Shown here piece by piece: positions 23,131 to 35,100 of a stretch of 64,000 bases of DNA. Below the pieces are notes generated by a model. That model ran no database searches. It was given only the letters and a program-made list of their open reading frames with translations, and was not told where the DNA came from. This DNA is from Hydractinia symbiolongicarpus. Lineage: Eukaryota; Cnidaria; Hydrozoa; Anthoathecata; Hydractiniidae. A program made the position numbers and the translations under genes. Position 1 is the stretch's first letter. Each line of letters opens with the position of its first letter. The DNA lies in contig NC_079886.1 of the NCBI RefSeq assembly GCF_029227915.1, positions 7,628,001-7,692,000 of the forward strand, given 5' to 3'.

Positions 23131-24659
23131 TTTAAAATGATAAGCAGATTTTTTTTGATCAGACGAATGTAAATACTTTTTCTTTTAACCTAAATATCGT
23201 ATTTTTCTGCAGGTAACACTTTCTGATATTCCTTTTTAGGCACTTTGCGTTTCTTTCCATCCATTTGAGTGTTTTTTTCTAAACTATCTAAAAGTTTCGT
23301 GTGGATAACGCAAAACTTAATATTTTTTTCTTTTTAAAATAGATCAGCTTAGAATAAATATAACTTTGCTACTTCTTAGAAAACGGAAAAAAAAAGAAAA
23401 ATATCTTCTCTTTTTGATTTCGAAAAGGAGTTGAAATACTTCAACTTACTCTCGAACAGGAAGAAAAAAAATATCTTTCGTGGGGAAAATTAGAAATTAT
23501 GCTTAGAACGTTGTCTGCTCGATTCTGCTCGACATTTTTCGAGCAAATTATGACGCAGAATCAGCCCTTAACATTCATTATTGATTATTTTCTCCAAACC
23601 ATTGCGCTAAATATACACTTGATGAAAGTTGCTTGATTTGTACAGGAATTGATGAATTTTGTCCCAAATCTGACTTAAATTTAATTTAGAAAATTTGACT
23701 TGGATTAATGTTTATCAAATATTTTTATAGTTTGCATGAATTAAAGTTAGACAATGTTGCCAGATTGTTTTCAGTTAAGATTGAGTAACGTGTTTTATTT
23801 ATTTCAGTTGTTACTCGCATCTAATTATCGTATCTAACTGTTGACTAATTTTTCAGATTGCTTTTCGTTTTTTCGCAAGATTTGCAAACACATCAATACA
23901 CCTTCGGTTTAATTTCACACTGTCAAATAGTAAGGAAGGGAAATTCCAGGAGGGTTTTCACAAGAACATTGTGTAATAAATGTTTTCGGCCACTGTACTG
24001 TTACTATCATGTCCGTTACTGCTACTTTCAATTATTCTTCGTATATTTCTGTTTTCAGTAAGTATGCATAATAACCGGTTATAATTGTAATCAGTCATTG
24101 CACCGACCTCGCAAACTCGGTCGGTAGTGAGACCTCGGGCGATATTTTGCAGTACAGCCCGGGGTAATTGGTTATTATTGTATTAGCACTAACCACGAGG
24201 CTTTTCGCCAATGTCACCATGAAAATATTTGTTCAGAAGTATTAGTTACCATCCTTTTTGATAAACTTGCTAGGCATGTTTTGCTTGATGGAATAGACAG
24301 GTCCTTATCACAAATCGGTGAGGGTGAGTGGTACAGTACTGGGTGGATACGTGTTCCCTTCAATTGAAATTGGGAAAACAACACCTTGCTTCCCTTAATT
24401 CTTACTGCTTTTTCTTGATTATTTTGGGCTTTTTCATAGTCCTGGTGTCTTCGTCTTCCTTACTAGGTCGAATACATTCTATTATCAATGAAAGTAGGCA
24501 AGTTATATTCATTTTTTGAAACTTTTAAGTTATGATTATTATTATTATTTCGAATATTTATACAGGATATAACCACTTCAGTGTTGGAAACACTGTTATC
24601 AATGTAGGTTCTGTGTTCGGAATGCATACATTAAGTATCCACTGTCATTACATACCCAA

Positions 24660-24800
24660 TTTCCCTTACATGACATGGGTTGAGCCGTAGCTGTGGTAAA
24701 AACACTTTCTGAACATGCCTGCACCGTGGACCGAACCACGGACCTTGTGGTTACGAAGAGAACTCCATAACCACAAGGCCTCGCGCAACAGTGATGGGAT
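24660..24800 (-). mobile_element. Possible tRNA-derived SINE fragment
   Basis: On the minus strand a box-B-like GGTTCGGTCC follows a box-A-like TGTGGTTATGGAG, with an arm repeat CCTTGTGGTTA / TAACCACAAGG around them. The spacing fits a tRNA-like head with a Thr-type CGT loop. Pairing is too imperfect for a working tRNA. It may be only a hairpin with chance promoter boxes. Confidence 0.4.
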
Positions 24801-24869
24801 TAAAGCTGTAAAGAATACCACCTTTTATTGACCGGAAATCGTAACAACCCTGAAAGTTTCTGGAGAGTC

Positions 24870-25760
24870 ATTGCCACAGTCAGACATAGTCAACTGCTTG
24901 CTAATGTACCATCGTACGGTATCCGGGACAAAGAACTCACATGGTTTACAAGTTATTTATGTTATCAATGACATTGTTGATTTACCCTTGTACTCAGGTA
25001 TCGTCATGTCTACTACACAGACAAAATCGTCAAGGAAATTGAAAGGTGACTAAACGAGGATCTTAAAAAGATTGCAAAATATCTAGAGGCAAATGAACTT
25101 GTTTCAAACCCTGAAAAGGGGAAAAGGGAGTCCCTTTTTTAGCACAGTGAAGCGATTGAGTAAGGTGGACAAGTTTGAAATAATGTATCGATCGTCCGTT
25201 GTCAAAAACGTCACCAAGTATAAATGCCTTGGAAATGTTGTAGATGCATGGGTGACACTTAGTAATGATCTCGACAAAAAGTACCAAAAAGCCCTAAGCA
25301 GAGTGCATCTCTTACAGAAACTTCGTCCGTACCTCACGAAAGGTACAGCACTCAGCATCTACAATACTATCAATAAAACCATTCCTGACATACTGCGGAA
25401 TCATCAACCTCAACTGGACTAGAATACGACAGGAAAAGCTACACTTAATCGAACGCAGGTCAGCATTGGTGTTCAACGTGTTCGTTCCAGCAAGGACCAA
25501 ACTTAAGATCTGCTAATATTGTTGAAAATGTCTTGATAGAAAAATGTGTGAGAACTTTAACGAATACTTTAGGCTGAAAGCTCATGCTAAATCAACACAT
25601 AATAATAATTGTCTCGTCGCTAGGAACTCTTTCTATTATTTTGGAGCTTATCTATACAATGCTCTTTCCTTAGAAATTAGATCCTTTATTTTTACTTTTC
25701 AAAAACAAGTTGTGTGAATTCTACGAAGGCTAGTAGAGTTTCCACTATGTGGTCTCTATT
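24870..25760 (+). pseudogene. Decayed non-LTR retrotransposon (LINE) reverse transcriptase C-terminus
   Basis: Fragments in shifting frames follow the order of a CR1/jockey-type RT. First is a VIYVINDIVDLPLYS block (normally FLLYINDI). The YADD region is destroyed. Next is LNEDLKKIAKYLEANEL. Then comes YKCLGNVVDAWVTLSNDLDK and a basic Leu-rich stretch, intact at 25093-25422. Last is a terminal NSFYYFGAYLYNALSLEIRS pattern near 25620-25680. Stops and shifts separate the pieces, so it is a 5'-truncated dead copy. Confidence 0.75.
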
Positions 25761-26930
25761 GTTGCTTTTCAGACTAAACTAGAGTTTGCACAACTCGTAC
25801 GCTCTAAGATTTTTAATTTATATTTTATAGGTTTCATGTATAAATATATATTATTTTATCCTTACACAGCACACATATGTAGCAGTATAAATTTGTACTG
25901 AAGTGAATATCCTGTAGAAATAAAATCAATTTTAGTATTACCTTGCCACCAAGTTTGATACAGAGTCAACCAGAAGACATTGTGATGAGTAAGCTCCTTA
26001 GATTTCCATGTATTTGAATGAAAATAAATTGTGAAACAACACGAATTTCTGATTATTTAAATAACAAGTCACTTGCAAGCAACAGTCAGCTTAAGCCGGT
26101 AAAAAACGACGAAAGACAGGATATACAAAAACAAATGTTTCAGAGTTAGTAAAGACTGCAATCATTAAGTTTCCTGCGACGCCAATGGAATTTGAGCGAA
26201 AAAAGAATCGAAAGAACAAGCAGTCTAAGTAAGGTAAAAAATACGTGAATTTGATCTTCTCAAGAAAATAGTCAGCAAGTAACAACTACGCAACGGTTGA
26301 ACATGACATCAAAACATAAATAAGTAGCATGGAACTTCAGTTGAAATTTTATGTTGCCTGTATTTTCGATAAAATGACTATGGTCTTCGGAAAGGATCTA
26401 GTAGTCTATCATTTCTGTCGCAAAGAATGTAACTTCTCTGTTCTCTTTCGGGTCATGATTCTTTATTGGCAATATATGTGAAATTAGAATTTGATTTGAA
26501 ACTCTCACAAAACGTGAAACAAGAGCATAACAGTACAAATAACGTTTTCTACAACGTACACTCGCAAGGAGCGGATTTTGATGCAATTTGCTAGACTGTC
26601 AGAAAAGTAGAAAAAGAGCTACATTTTTGGACGATTTAACCTGAACTTGACTTTAAACTGTCAAAAACGACTATTCTTACAGCTGAAAATGTTTTGTATC
26701 GTCAGAAAAACAAATTTTAACAGAAATGAATTCTTATTGTTTTTTTTATTGCGGCTATGATTTAACTTGTAAATTGTAAGGTTAAATATTAATAAAAAGA
26801 AATTCATTGAGATTTAAAGAAAAATTTGTAATTTGATTATCTTAAACCGTGCAAAATTTTTAAAGTCGCGAAAAAGAAAAATAATGTAAAAAAACAAACA
26901 ATTGGACTGTGGAGTGAAATAAAATTGGCA

Positions 26931-29900
26931 ATGAAGATTTTTACAAGTTTATATATATGTATATCATTTATAACACTAACTAACAATAACGTCGTCTTCT
27001 CAATGCTTAATGTCGACAAATCTGTTGAAATACTCAGTAATAAACTAAGAGATTTTGTAAAAGAATCGACGTCCTACGAAAAGTTTCAGGAAAAAGTAAC
27101 AACTTTACACAATGATGGTATCTTACAAGTTAAAACTTTAAATGTGGTGGAAGTGAACCGAGAGTTTAATAATAACTTACGAAACTTGTTGGTATCTCGT
27201 ATCGACTCAGTTAAAGCTATTAAGAAGAAAGTGGAATCACTGTATAATAATTACACATACAACGAAAACATTGATCCATTTGATTATCGAAATGATAAGT
27301 CGCTTCCAAAAAATTCTGTGCGATATGAACCGACGTTCTCCATCAGTACAAAAGTGAATTTAAACCAGAGCCATGTCCGTCTACCTGCCAATGTTTATGT
27401 ATACGATAAAGAGATATTAAACGAAGCAATGTGGAGTGAAGGGCTGGATCACACATTTAAAACAAACTTTAAAGAAATTCCATCATTATTATGGCAGTAT
27501 GTTGGCACTGATTCTGGTTTGATGCGAACATTTCCTGGATATGAGTAAGTACATGTTGTTATTGTTTTTGTTGTTTTTGTTGTTGTTGTTTTTGTTGTTG
27601 TTCTTTATACTAACCTTTCATCTAGTCAAAACAACGTATCTTTGGATAAATACGATTGCAGACGGCGACTATGGTACAGCCAAGCAATAAATTCTCCAAA
27701 GGATGTTTTGATTGCGCTTGATCAAAGTGGTTCCATGACTGGAAGTAATTTTAATATCGGGCAATTAACGGTAAAATCTCTAATAGACACTTTACAGCAA
27801 GAAGATTTCTTCAATGTAATTACATTTGGAGATGAAACCAATTTTATAATTCCCTGCTTAACAAATTTAACACAGGCCACAACAAGAAATAAAGATGCAA
27901 TAAAAACTGCAGTAGATAATTTGCCGTCACCAAAAGGCATATCGAACGTAAAAATAATGTTAGAACGTGCGTTGAACATTCTTCAACAGGACAAAAGTAA
28001 CTACCAAACATCATCAGGATGCACGCGCGTGTTGCTGTTAGTTTCTGATGGAATTGAAGGGGAAAGCGAAGTTCACAAGCTGTTAGACGCGCTCAACCAG
28101 AAAGCCGAAATAGCAGTATTTTCGTTCCAAATTGGAAAAAATCAACCAACCAATCAAATGAGAGAAATGGCTTGCGATCATGGCGGAGAATACTATGAAT
28201 TTCCAACTATAGGTAAAAAAAATCTAAATTGTCACACGGTAACAGGATGTTAAAATTAACAAAAGAATTCTTGCATCATGCCTGAGGTGACTGAAAAACA
28301 ACTTAGGGCAGGCAAATAAATAATCCCTGTATGTCTTTCCTGTAAAATTATATTTTTCCTATAGGTAATGTCTGGAATCGAGTCTTAAAATATCAATATG
28401 TCTTGAGTTATCCTGTGGCTAAATCCAAACAGGAAATTGTTGTGTTTACTCCCTTGTATTTGGATGGTTCTGGCCTTGGTATGATGACAACAATTGCTGT
28501 TGGCGCATTCAGCGACAAAGGCAACACATCAGATAATTCTTTAATAGGCGTGGCTGGAATAGACATTACAACGACTATTTTGCAGCAACAGGCTCCTGCT
28601 AACAAATTGGGAATATTTGGTCACGCTTTTGCAATTAACAACAATGGTTTATTTTTGATACATCCAAGGTTTCGTGATCAAACAGGTCACCTTGCAGATC
28701 CAGCGACTGTTTACTTGAATGAGATTGAACATACAACAGATCCATCAAAAAGCATGAAAATAATGAAAGAAATGATAGATGATAAAACAGGATGTATGGA
28801 TGCTGAACTTGATTGGTTGTACATGAATGATATCAAACGCAGTGTTAGATTGAACGCTACCTACTGCTATCGTCCTGCAAATGGCACGCCTTTTAGTACA
28901 GGAGTCAGCATCCCTTCACATAATCAGAAGTATTTGGAACCTTTAATGAGCAATAAGGAAGCGTATCTTCAAAATAGGTATTTAATTAACGGAACAAAAC
29001 CCGGTGAATCGCTTGAAATAGCTAACTGGTTATTTTGCGATATTCCAGCAAATGCGCAGAAATTCAATCCTGCATCTGTGAAACAGTATCCAACCGCAGA
29101 AGAATTAAGATATTTTCTACTAAACTCGCATTTCAAAATCTCAGAAAAATGCGTCTCTGATTCAGTATGGAATCTTATTTTTACGATGAAAATGGTGACA
29201 GATCTAACAAACGATCATTGGACACCAGATTTGTTGAAAGACGATAGAATAATTTCATTATATATCGTTACTGTTTCGGGACTTTTGATGACTTACTCAA
29301 ACGAGAGAAATATTTTAAAATCACAGCTAAGTCGCACAATATTTGATGATCTAACATTTGCACATCCGGGATCATTTTACATGCGCGGTTTAGATGACGT
29401 CATCGTGTTTACTGTGCCTATTAAAACTGGCGGACTTCCAAGGAAAACAAATAAAAAGATAGAACATACGAATTCGGAAATTTCTGTTGGAGTACCAATA
29501 ACAGTGTCTTCTGATCGTGTGCTTGTTGGAATTATCGGAATGGTTTTTCGATCACAGTACTTACAAAATATATTGCTGAATGTTTCCAAAGAGTTTACTT
29601 GCGATTATCCATCTTGTGTAGCTTATTCCTGTAATGATTTGGATAATTTAGAATGTTATTTACTTGACGAGCATGGCTATGTGGTAGCTAGTAATAAAGG
29701 AGAAATAGAGGTTGGATATTTTTTCGGATATGTGAATGGAGCGTTAATGAGAGCGTTTGAAGAATTGTCAATCTATGAACAAAAAGAGTTCGCTGATAAA
29801 CAAGCTCAATGCAAACAAGAACTTAAGGAAGACTCCTCAACTTCCGAACAAGGAGGTTCCGAAGGAGCAAAACTATCTTTGATTTTTGATAACATTCTGA

Positions 29901-30379
29901 CCATACTTAAATTTATTGCTGCTTACTTGTCGTCTGTCTGCACAATATTTCTAACGTCACAGATTGATTTGTCGGTAGAACAGACGACAACAATCGACAC
30001 CAACGTTAGTTGCACCAAAAACTTATCAATTCATACGATTTCGAGCCACTACATTAATTATACAGGGAACTTTAGCTGCACTAAACATTGCCAAGAGGAT
30101 TTTGTTATTAAAGCTATTCCAAGAACAAATTTGGTCCTCGTTATTTCACGCAATAAATGTAATGGAGCCTGTTCAAAGTTTGTTCATAGTAACGAACCTT
30201 ATAAAATCGAAGATCTTGGGATATGCGACGATTCTCTCCCTTACAGAAAGGCGTTACCAACATGTTACCAGCTCAATATTGGTAGCTATAAATGCAAATC
30301 TGATGGAAGGATGCTCTTTACTGGAATAAGTGTATATATGGTAGCTGTCTTTGGTGGATTTATTCTAGCTTCCACTTAA
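26931..30379 (+). CDS. Voltage-gated calcium channel alpha2-delta-like protein, copy B
   Basis: Three exons: 26931-27544, 27626-28212, 28365-30379, 1071 residues. Splice phases (2, then 1) are identical to copy A. Domain order is the same: signal peptide, VWA_N, RRR at 217-219, VWA with MIDAS at 237-241, Cache, cysteine-rich tail, hydrophobic C-terminus. It differs from A by a five-residue insertion (EQGGS) near residue 895 and by clustered changes in exon 1 and around 29110-29330. Most of exon 3 is nearly identical to A. The ATG at 26931 is preferred; the frame is open two codons upstream only through a TTG. The 81-bp intron 1 is made of GTT-rich repeats. Gene C lies tail to tail 1.75 kb downstream. 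Confidence 0.88.
27550..27604. repeat. (GTT)n-rich microsatellite forming most of intron 1 of gene B
   Basis: The 81-bp intron is dominated by TTGTTGTTTTTGTTG-type runs ending in a pyrimidine-rich acceptor (catctag). Gene A has unrelated 525-bp sequence here. Confidence 0.8.
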
Positions 30380-30679
30380 AGTAGCAGATGTTAAAAACAT
30401 TTTTCCAGCAAAGAAAGATAAAAGTCATTTTAATTTTATAGATATAAGCGAACAAATAAGAAAAAAAGCTGTATGCAGATTCAAGGTCAGACATTTTTGA
30501 ATTTTTTGTTGTTGCGCGGTTTTGATAATACTTTCACCAAAGGAAACCTTCCCATATAAGCTATGAATTAAAAACTGATGCCAAGTAATTATTACTATTA
30601 TCATTATGGTCATTTTTACTACTATAACTTCTCACTGACGTTTGTTATTTTTATTGGTGAAGTATGTAAACTGATTTTC

Positions 30680-30838
30680 CTACACCACATCCACCCACCG
30701 CATTCACCACACCCACCCACCACATTCACCACACACACCCACCACATTCACCACACCCACCCACCACATTCACGACACTCACCCACCACATTCACCACAC
30801 CCACCACATCCACCACACCTACCACATACACTAATGCC
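30680..30838 (+). repeat. CACCCACCACATTCAC minisatellite, long allele (unit B)
   Basis: About eight tandem units of CACCCACCACATTCACCA with small changes. It is the expanded counterpart of 21340-21412. Confidence 0.88.
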
Positions 30839-31467
30839 CCAACAATCCCCCATTTTAAATCACTATCATATTATATTAAAACTAATTGCCTAAAAATGTA
30901 TAAATACTTTTTGAGAAAAGATTGATAGCACGTGTGTACTTGTATGCTTTCTCGACTAGCTATTTTAAATATCAGTAGATGATTGGGTGTGGTCGCTACT
31001 ACAACACGAAAGATTAAACTGCGTATTATACTGCACAACAAAAAAAGAAATCAAAATGCACTTATGTAGTCGCCGATGTTAACCTGAAACCTGCAACACT
31101 GTGTATTAATACTAAGCCACGTCAACATAGAGTTTCACATTGCTTCAGCAGCACATCCAACCTCATAAACTTATCATCCTTGGTTATCATTACACCTTAC
31201 GATTTAGCAGATGCTGAACTATTCTGTTCTACTAAAATAATTTTGCATTGAAACTATTTTAATATGCGCTCACTACCCGACCACGTAAATTTCACATTAT
31301 TATACTTATAATATTATTCGACTTCACAGTGGAATCAAGGAATAATCCACGGGAACCAGACTGTTTAAAAAATTGAGGAAAATTCACTTGTTGCTACTCA
31401 ATACACTTTAGAGAATTATCAACAAGTGTTCATTTGGTTGAGAGATTTCTATCAGATGTGCTGATAC

Positions 31468-32132
31468 AACGCGAGAATATCTTAAGACCGACATACACAA
31501 AAGAATAATAGCGAAGATTATTATTTTTATTTTTTCGTGCATGAAGAATATTTAAGAAAGGATGTATTAATATTCTTTCGTCGATGTTCTTACATATTTT
31601 CTGTTATCTTACGTGTAAGATAGTGGGAAAAAGGAATATTCTTCATGGATATTTCTACGTGTAGATCCCACTTTACATTAATATTTTGTCTGCTTTTGCG
31701 CAAAATGGGTACAACAGGATTTGGCTGTGTCTGTGCAATTTTATACTTTTGCTACCTACACAAGAAATGCGATATATATAAGGGACGGCCGAACGGAACA
31801 GCCGTTGTCTTTCTGTCGGCCATAACAGCGCCAAGCTAAACCTCGCATGAAATCTTTGAGCTAAAATAACAAATGCGATATATTTTTATCGACTTTGCTG
31901 CGGCGTGCGTATTTCCGTGGCTTATCAACGGGCTAACAAGTAGCCTGTATGGTAATAACTGTATTTTGTTTAAAATGGTGGCCAAAAGCTACTTTGTGCC
32001 AAAGATGCACGAAATAGCTATAGTAATAGAAATAAATGACCGGACCATGTACGACATGCGAAAAAGTGGATTTTGTTACAGGATAACGATTATTCAAAAA
32101 AAAGAACATGAAAATTTGGAAAATAAATATTA
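31468..32132. other. Convergent intergenic spacer between genes B and C
   Basis: About 665 bp between the end of unit B and the stop of gene C. It includes a short palindrome (TATCTTAC-GT-GTAAGATA near 31607-31624) and repeated words such as 'gaatattctt'. Short ORFs at 31645-31839 and 31873-32142 (plus) and 31933-32151 (minus) overlap one another and look like noise. Confidence 0.5.
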
Positions 32133-35100
32133 TTATCTGTAATCTTTGCAATAAATAGGCAGCGCTATAATACCCAGTCCCAAAGAAGTTAGAAATATTG
32201 TTAAATAAATGTCTAATTTGGTATTCTTCATCTTCTCACGTGATGAACATCTGGTTTTATGAGTCTCATTACCATGGCTACACGTACCGTCTGGTTTTCT
32301 GTACTGAACGTGTTCAAAACAATTGTTTTTGTGAGGCCACTCATTTGGCTGAAGTCTTAAAGGATGAATGGACAAGCATGAGTTATTGCAGTTGTTCTTT
32401 GTAAGAATTACTAAAAGGTTGGTGTCTTCAATTGTTTTTACGGTGTATGTTTGATCGCATTGTTTGGAACATGGCATTGTCTTTGTATAATCAGCATATT
32501 TCTGTTTTTGTCGGTAAAGCGTATTTAACTTACTGCAAGTATAAATCTTCTCCACGCTATTTGTCATTGTCTGCGATGGTATATTTCGATTTCGTTCTCT
32601 TGTTTTTCCAGCATTGATGTACGAAAAAAGAGACACAAGTTGCACTAAAAGAAAATTGACGTACGTCACAATGGAACTGTAGACGCACGTCAGTCGGTAA
32701 GAACTTGACGTGCTTTTTAATCGCGCTTTGCGAACGCATTGACTTTGCGTGTCATTGTATTCAAATGGTTCGTATACATTTTCTTTTATCAAGCTTCTCA
32801 TGATTCCGCCATTTTTGAGACCAAAAAAACTTCCTACGTCCCCATGGGTACTTGCTATAATGTATGCATGCGTATCAAGAAAATAGCAGTACGTATCTAC
32901 ACCATGTAGGCAATCATACTGTGTGTGGTTGAAGGAATTGTGCAATAGAGAGTTTACCAGAATTAATAAATATCGTGATGGTAAAGCCATTCCGATTACG
33001 CCCAAGAGTACAGATGGATTCCCGATATATAACGCTTTACTTATAATAATTGTACTTAAATTTTTATGAGGTGAAGACTTCTTCATTTCTGTGTCAGCAT
33101 AAATCACTAAACCTTTGTTTACACTGGCCGGATTTGTATAGAAATGTTCCGTTATATAGTCTCTCGAGGGTCGTCTACCGTCATATTTGTTATTACTAAA
33201 TGTATACATTAGACCCGTCGATGACAGAAAATATAAAAAAGATGTGTTGAACTTATTTGTGAAATTTGCTAGCTTCCAATGCTTTCTTGCAATAGGAATT
33301 ATAGTTTCAGCTGTTAACAACATATCTGATAGGAGGTCGTTGTTGCAGGTTGAGGGAAGTGTCCCATTTAAGTTTTGAATATCACTAATAATCGTTGTTA
33401 AATTTGGATACTTTGCATTCAACTGTTTTTTTTGACAGAACAACCAGTTGGCTATTTCAACTTCTTCCCTTTCGTTAGACAAATCTAACATATCTAAATT
33501 GATTTTCCTGTCAGAATATTTTGAAGATCGAGTCACATAATATTGACTCGATGCTGGTATACATACACCGGTAATGAATGGTGTGTTTTGAAGCGGTTTG
33601 AAACAGTACGTGGCGTTGTAACGTACAACGCGTTGATTGTTATCATACAGCCAATCAAGCTCTGCTTCAAAGCACTTAGTGACTCGATTAACCATATATT
33701 CTTCCAGCAGAAACCGCTTCGTCTTATTAATAGTATACTCCAATTCATGTAAATATAACGTAGCGTCATCCGGTAAGTAGCCCTGCTGTTTTAGGAACTT
33801 CGGATGAAAAAGTATCAGTCCGTTGTTATTTATAGCAAATGCATGGCCAAATGCACCGAGCTTTCTTAAGGGATATTCTCTTTCGAAAGCTGACGTTTCT
33901 ACATCAACGGCCGCAACACCCAATAAATTGTCATGATGCGAGGAACTATTTCTATATAAGGGTGCACCAAGAGTCATCACCATTCCTAAGTCAAACGCAT
34001 CTAAATATGCAGGTGTGAAGATGATACGGTTGTCGCCTCGATGGGCCAACTCGTGTTGATAGAGGAGGGAACCAGTTAAAACATCACCTGGAAGAAAGAA
34101 AAATAATATGTTTATATTCTTTCATCGTATTAGCGTAATTTAGCCAATTAAGTTTGCAGCCAACCTTGTATTCAGGGCACTTTTTCTTGAGATTGTCAAA
34201 AAGAGAAAAAGAGCTCTGGGGACGACGTTGGGATGTACCCTCTATTCTTTCAAAACTTTTCCAACTGATGGTTCCTGTTAATATTGTTCCTCGTTTTTTT
34301 ACTATATCCAGACAAGAAATTCCTTGACAAAATTGCGTTAACCCTTAGACGACGGGTGATGGAAATATCCGGGAAAAAATCGGAAAAAACCCAACCTCAA
34401 TCCCAGGACCTGTTGTCTCTTTTTACATATCAATAAGCGCAACGCCGATGGGAGACAAAAAGCTCTGGGAATGAGGTTGACAAAAACCGTCCCTGACAAC
34501 TATGCTGTCACGTCAAAAGCGCAACGCCGATGGGAGACAAAATGCTCTGGGAATGAGGTTGACAAAAACTGTCCCTGACAACTATCCTGTCACGTCAAAA
34601 GTGCGACCTATCGTTTAGAACAAGGCTTAGTTTTGATACTAAACGGCGCCCAATCGCGAGTTCGAAAATGCAGGTGCCATATCCAGCTTTAATATGTTTT
34701 TAAACTATTCTTGTGAATTCCAAGTTAGGTCATTTAGATGTGACAAAAAGAGAAAAATTGCTTAAAGGCTGTAGTATTGGGTAATTAAACCACACCTTAA
34801 TGTTTTTCTACTATCGGTATTGCAAAAAAATCGTGGGTTAGTTTTACGACAAAAGCGAAAGGGGAGAGAGAATTAATATTTGGAATAATAACTGAATATT
34901 TCACATGTATTGCTCATGAACTCCAATAAGACAATACATACCTTATTCTAAGATATTAACGAGGTACAACGCGAATTTTAAACATTTGCGTTGCGCCCCT
35001 TATTAAATTGTAACGTAAATATCCAGAACGTTAAAAAAAATCACTAGTTAGTTTAAAACCTGTAATTAAAGTTTCGCAAATTATTCTTTTACCATTCACA

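Larger units (their letters stand above)
22086..26511. other. Spacer between duplicated units; no intact gene
   Basis: This spacer separates the two alpha2-delta-like copies and has no counterpart in the other unit. It holds a perfect hairpin (22447-22502), a degenerate minisatellite (22961-23130), a possible inverse SINE (24660-24800) and a decayed LINE (24870-25760). The rest is AT-rich without recognisable content. Confidence 0.6.
26512..31467 (+). repeat. Segmental duplication, unit B
   Basis: Homologous to 16588-22085. Upstream flank, exons, intron 2 and 3' flank align; intron 1 does not (81 bp here, 525 bp in unit A). Confidence 0.85.

Noticed and set aside
30578-30925. 115-codon plus-strand ORF rich in His, Pro and Thr
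   Set aside because: Mostly a translation of the CACCCACCACATTCAC minisatellite.
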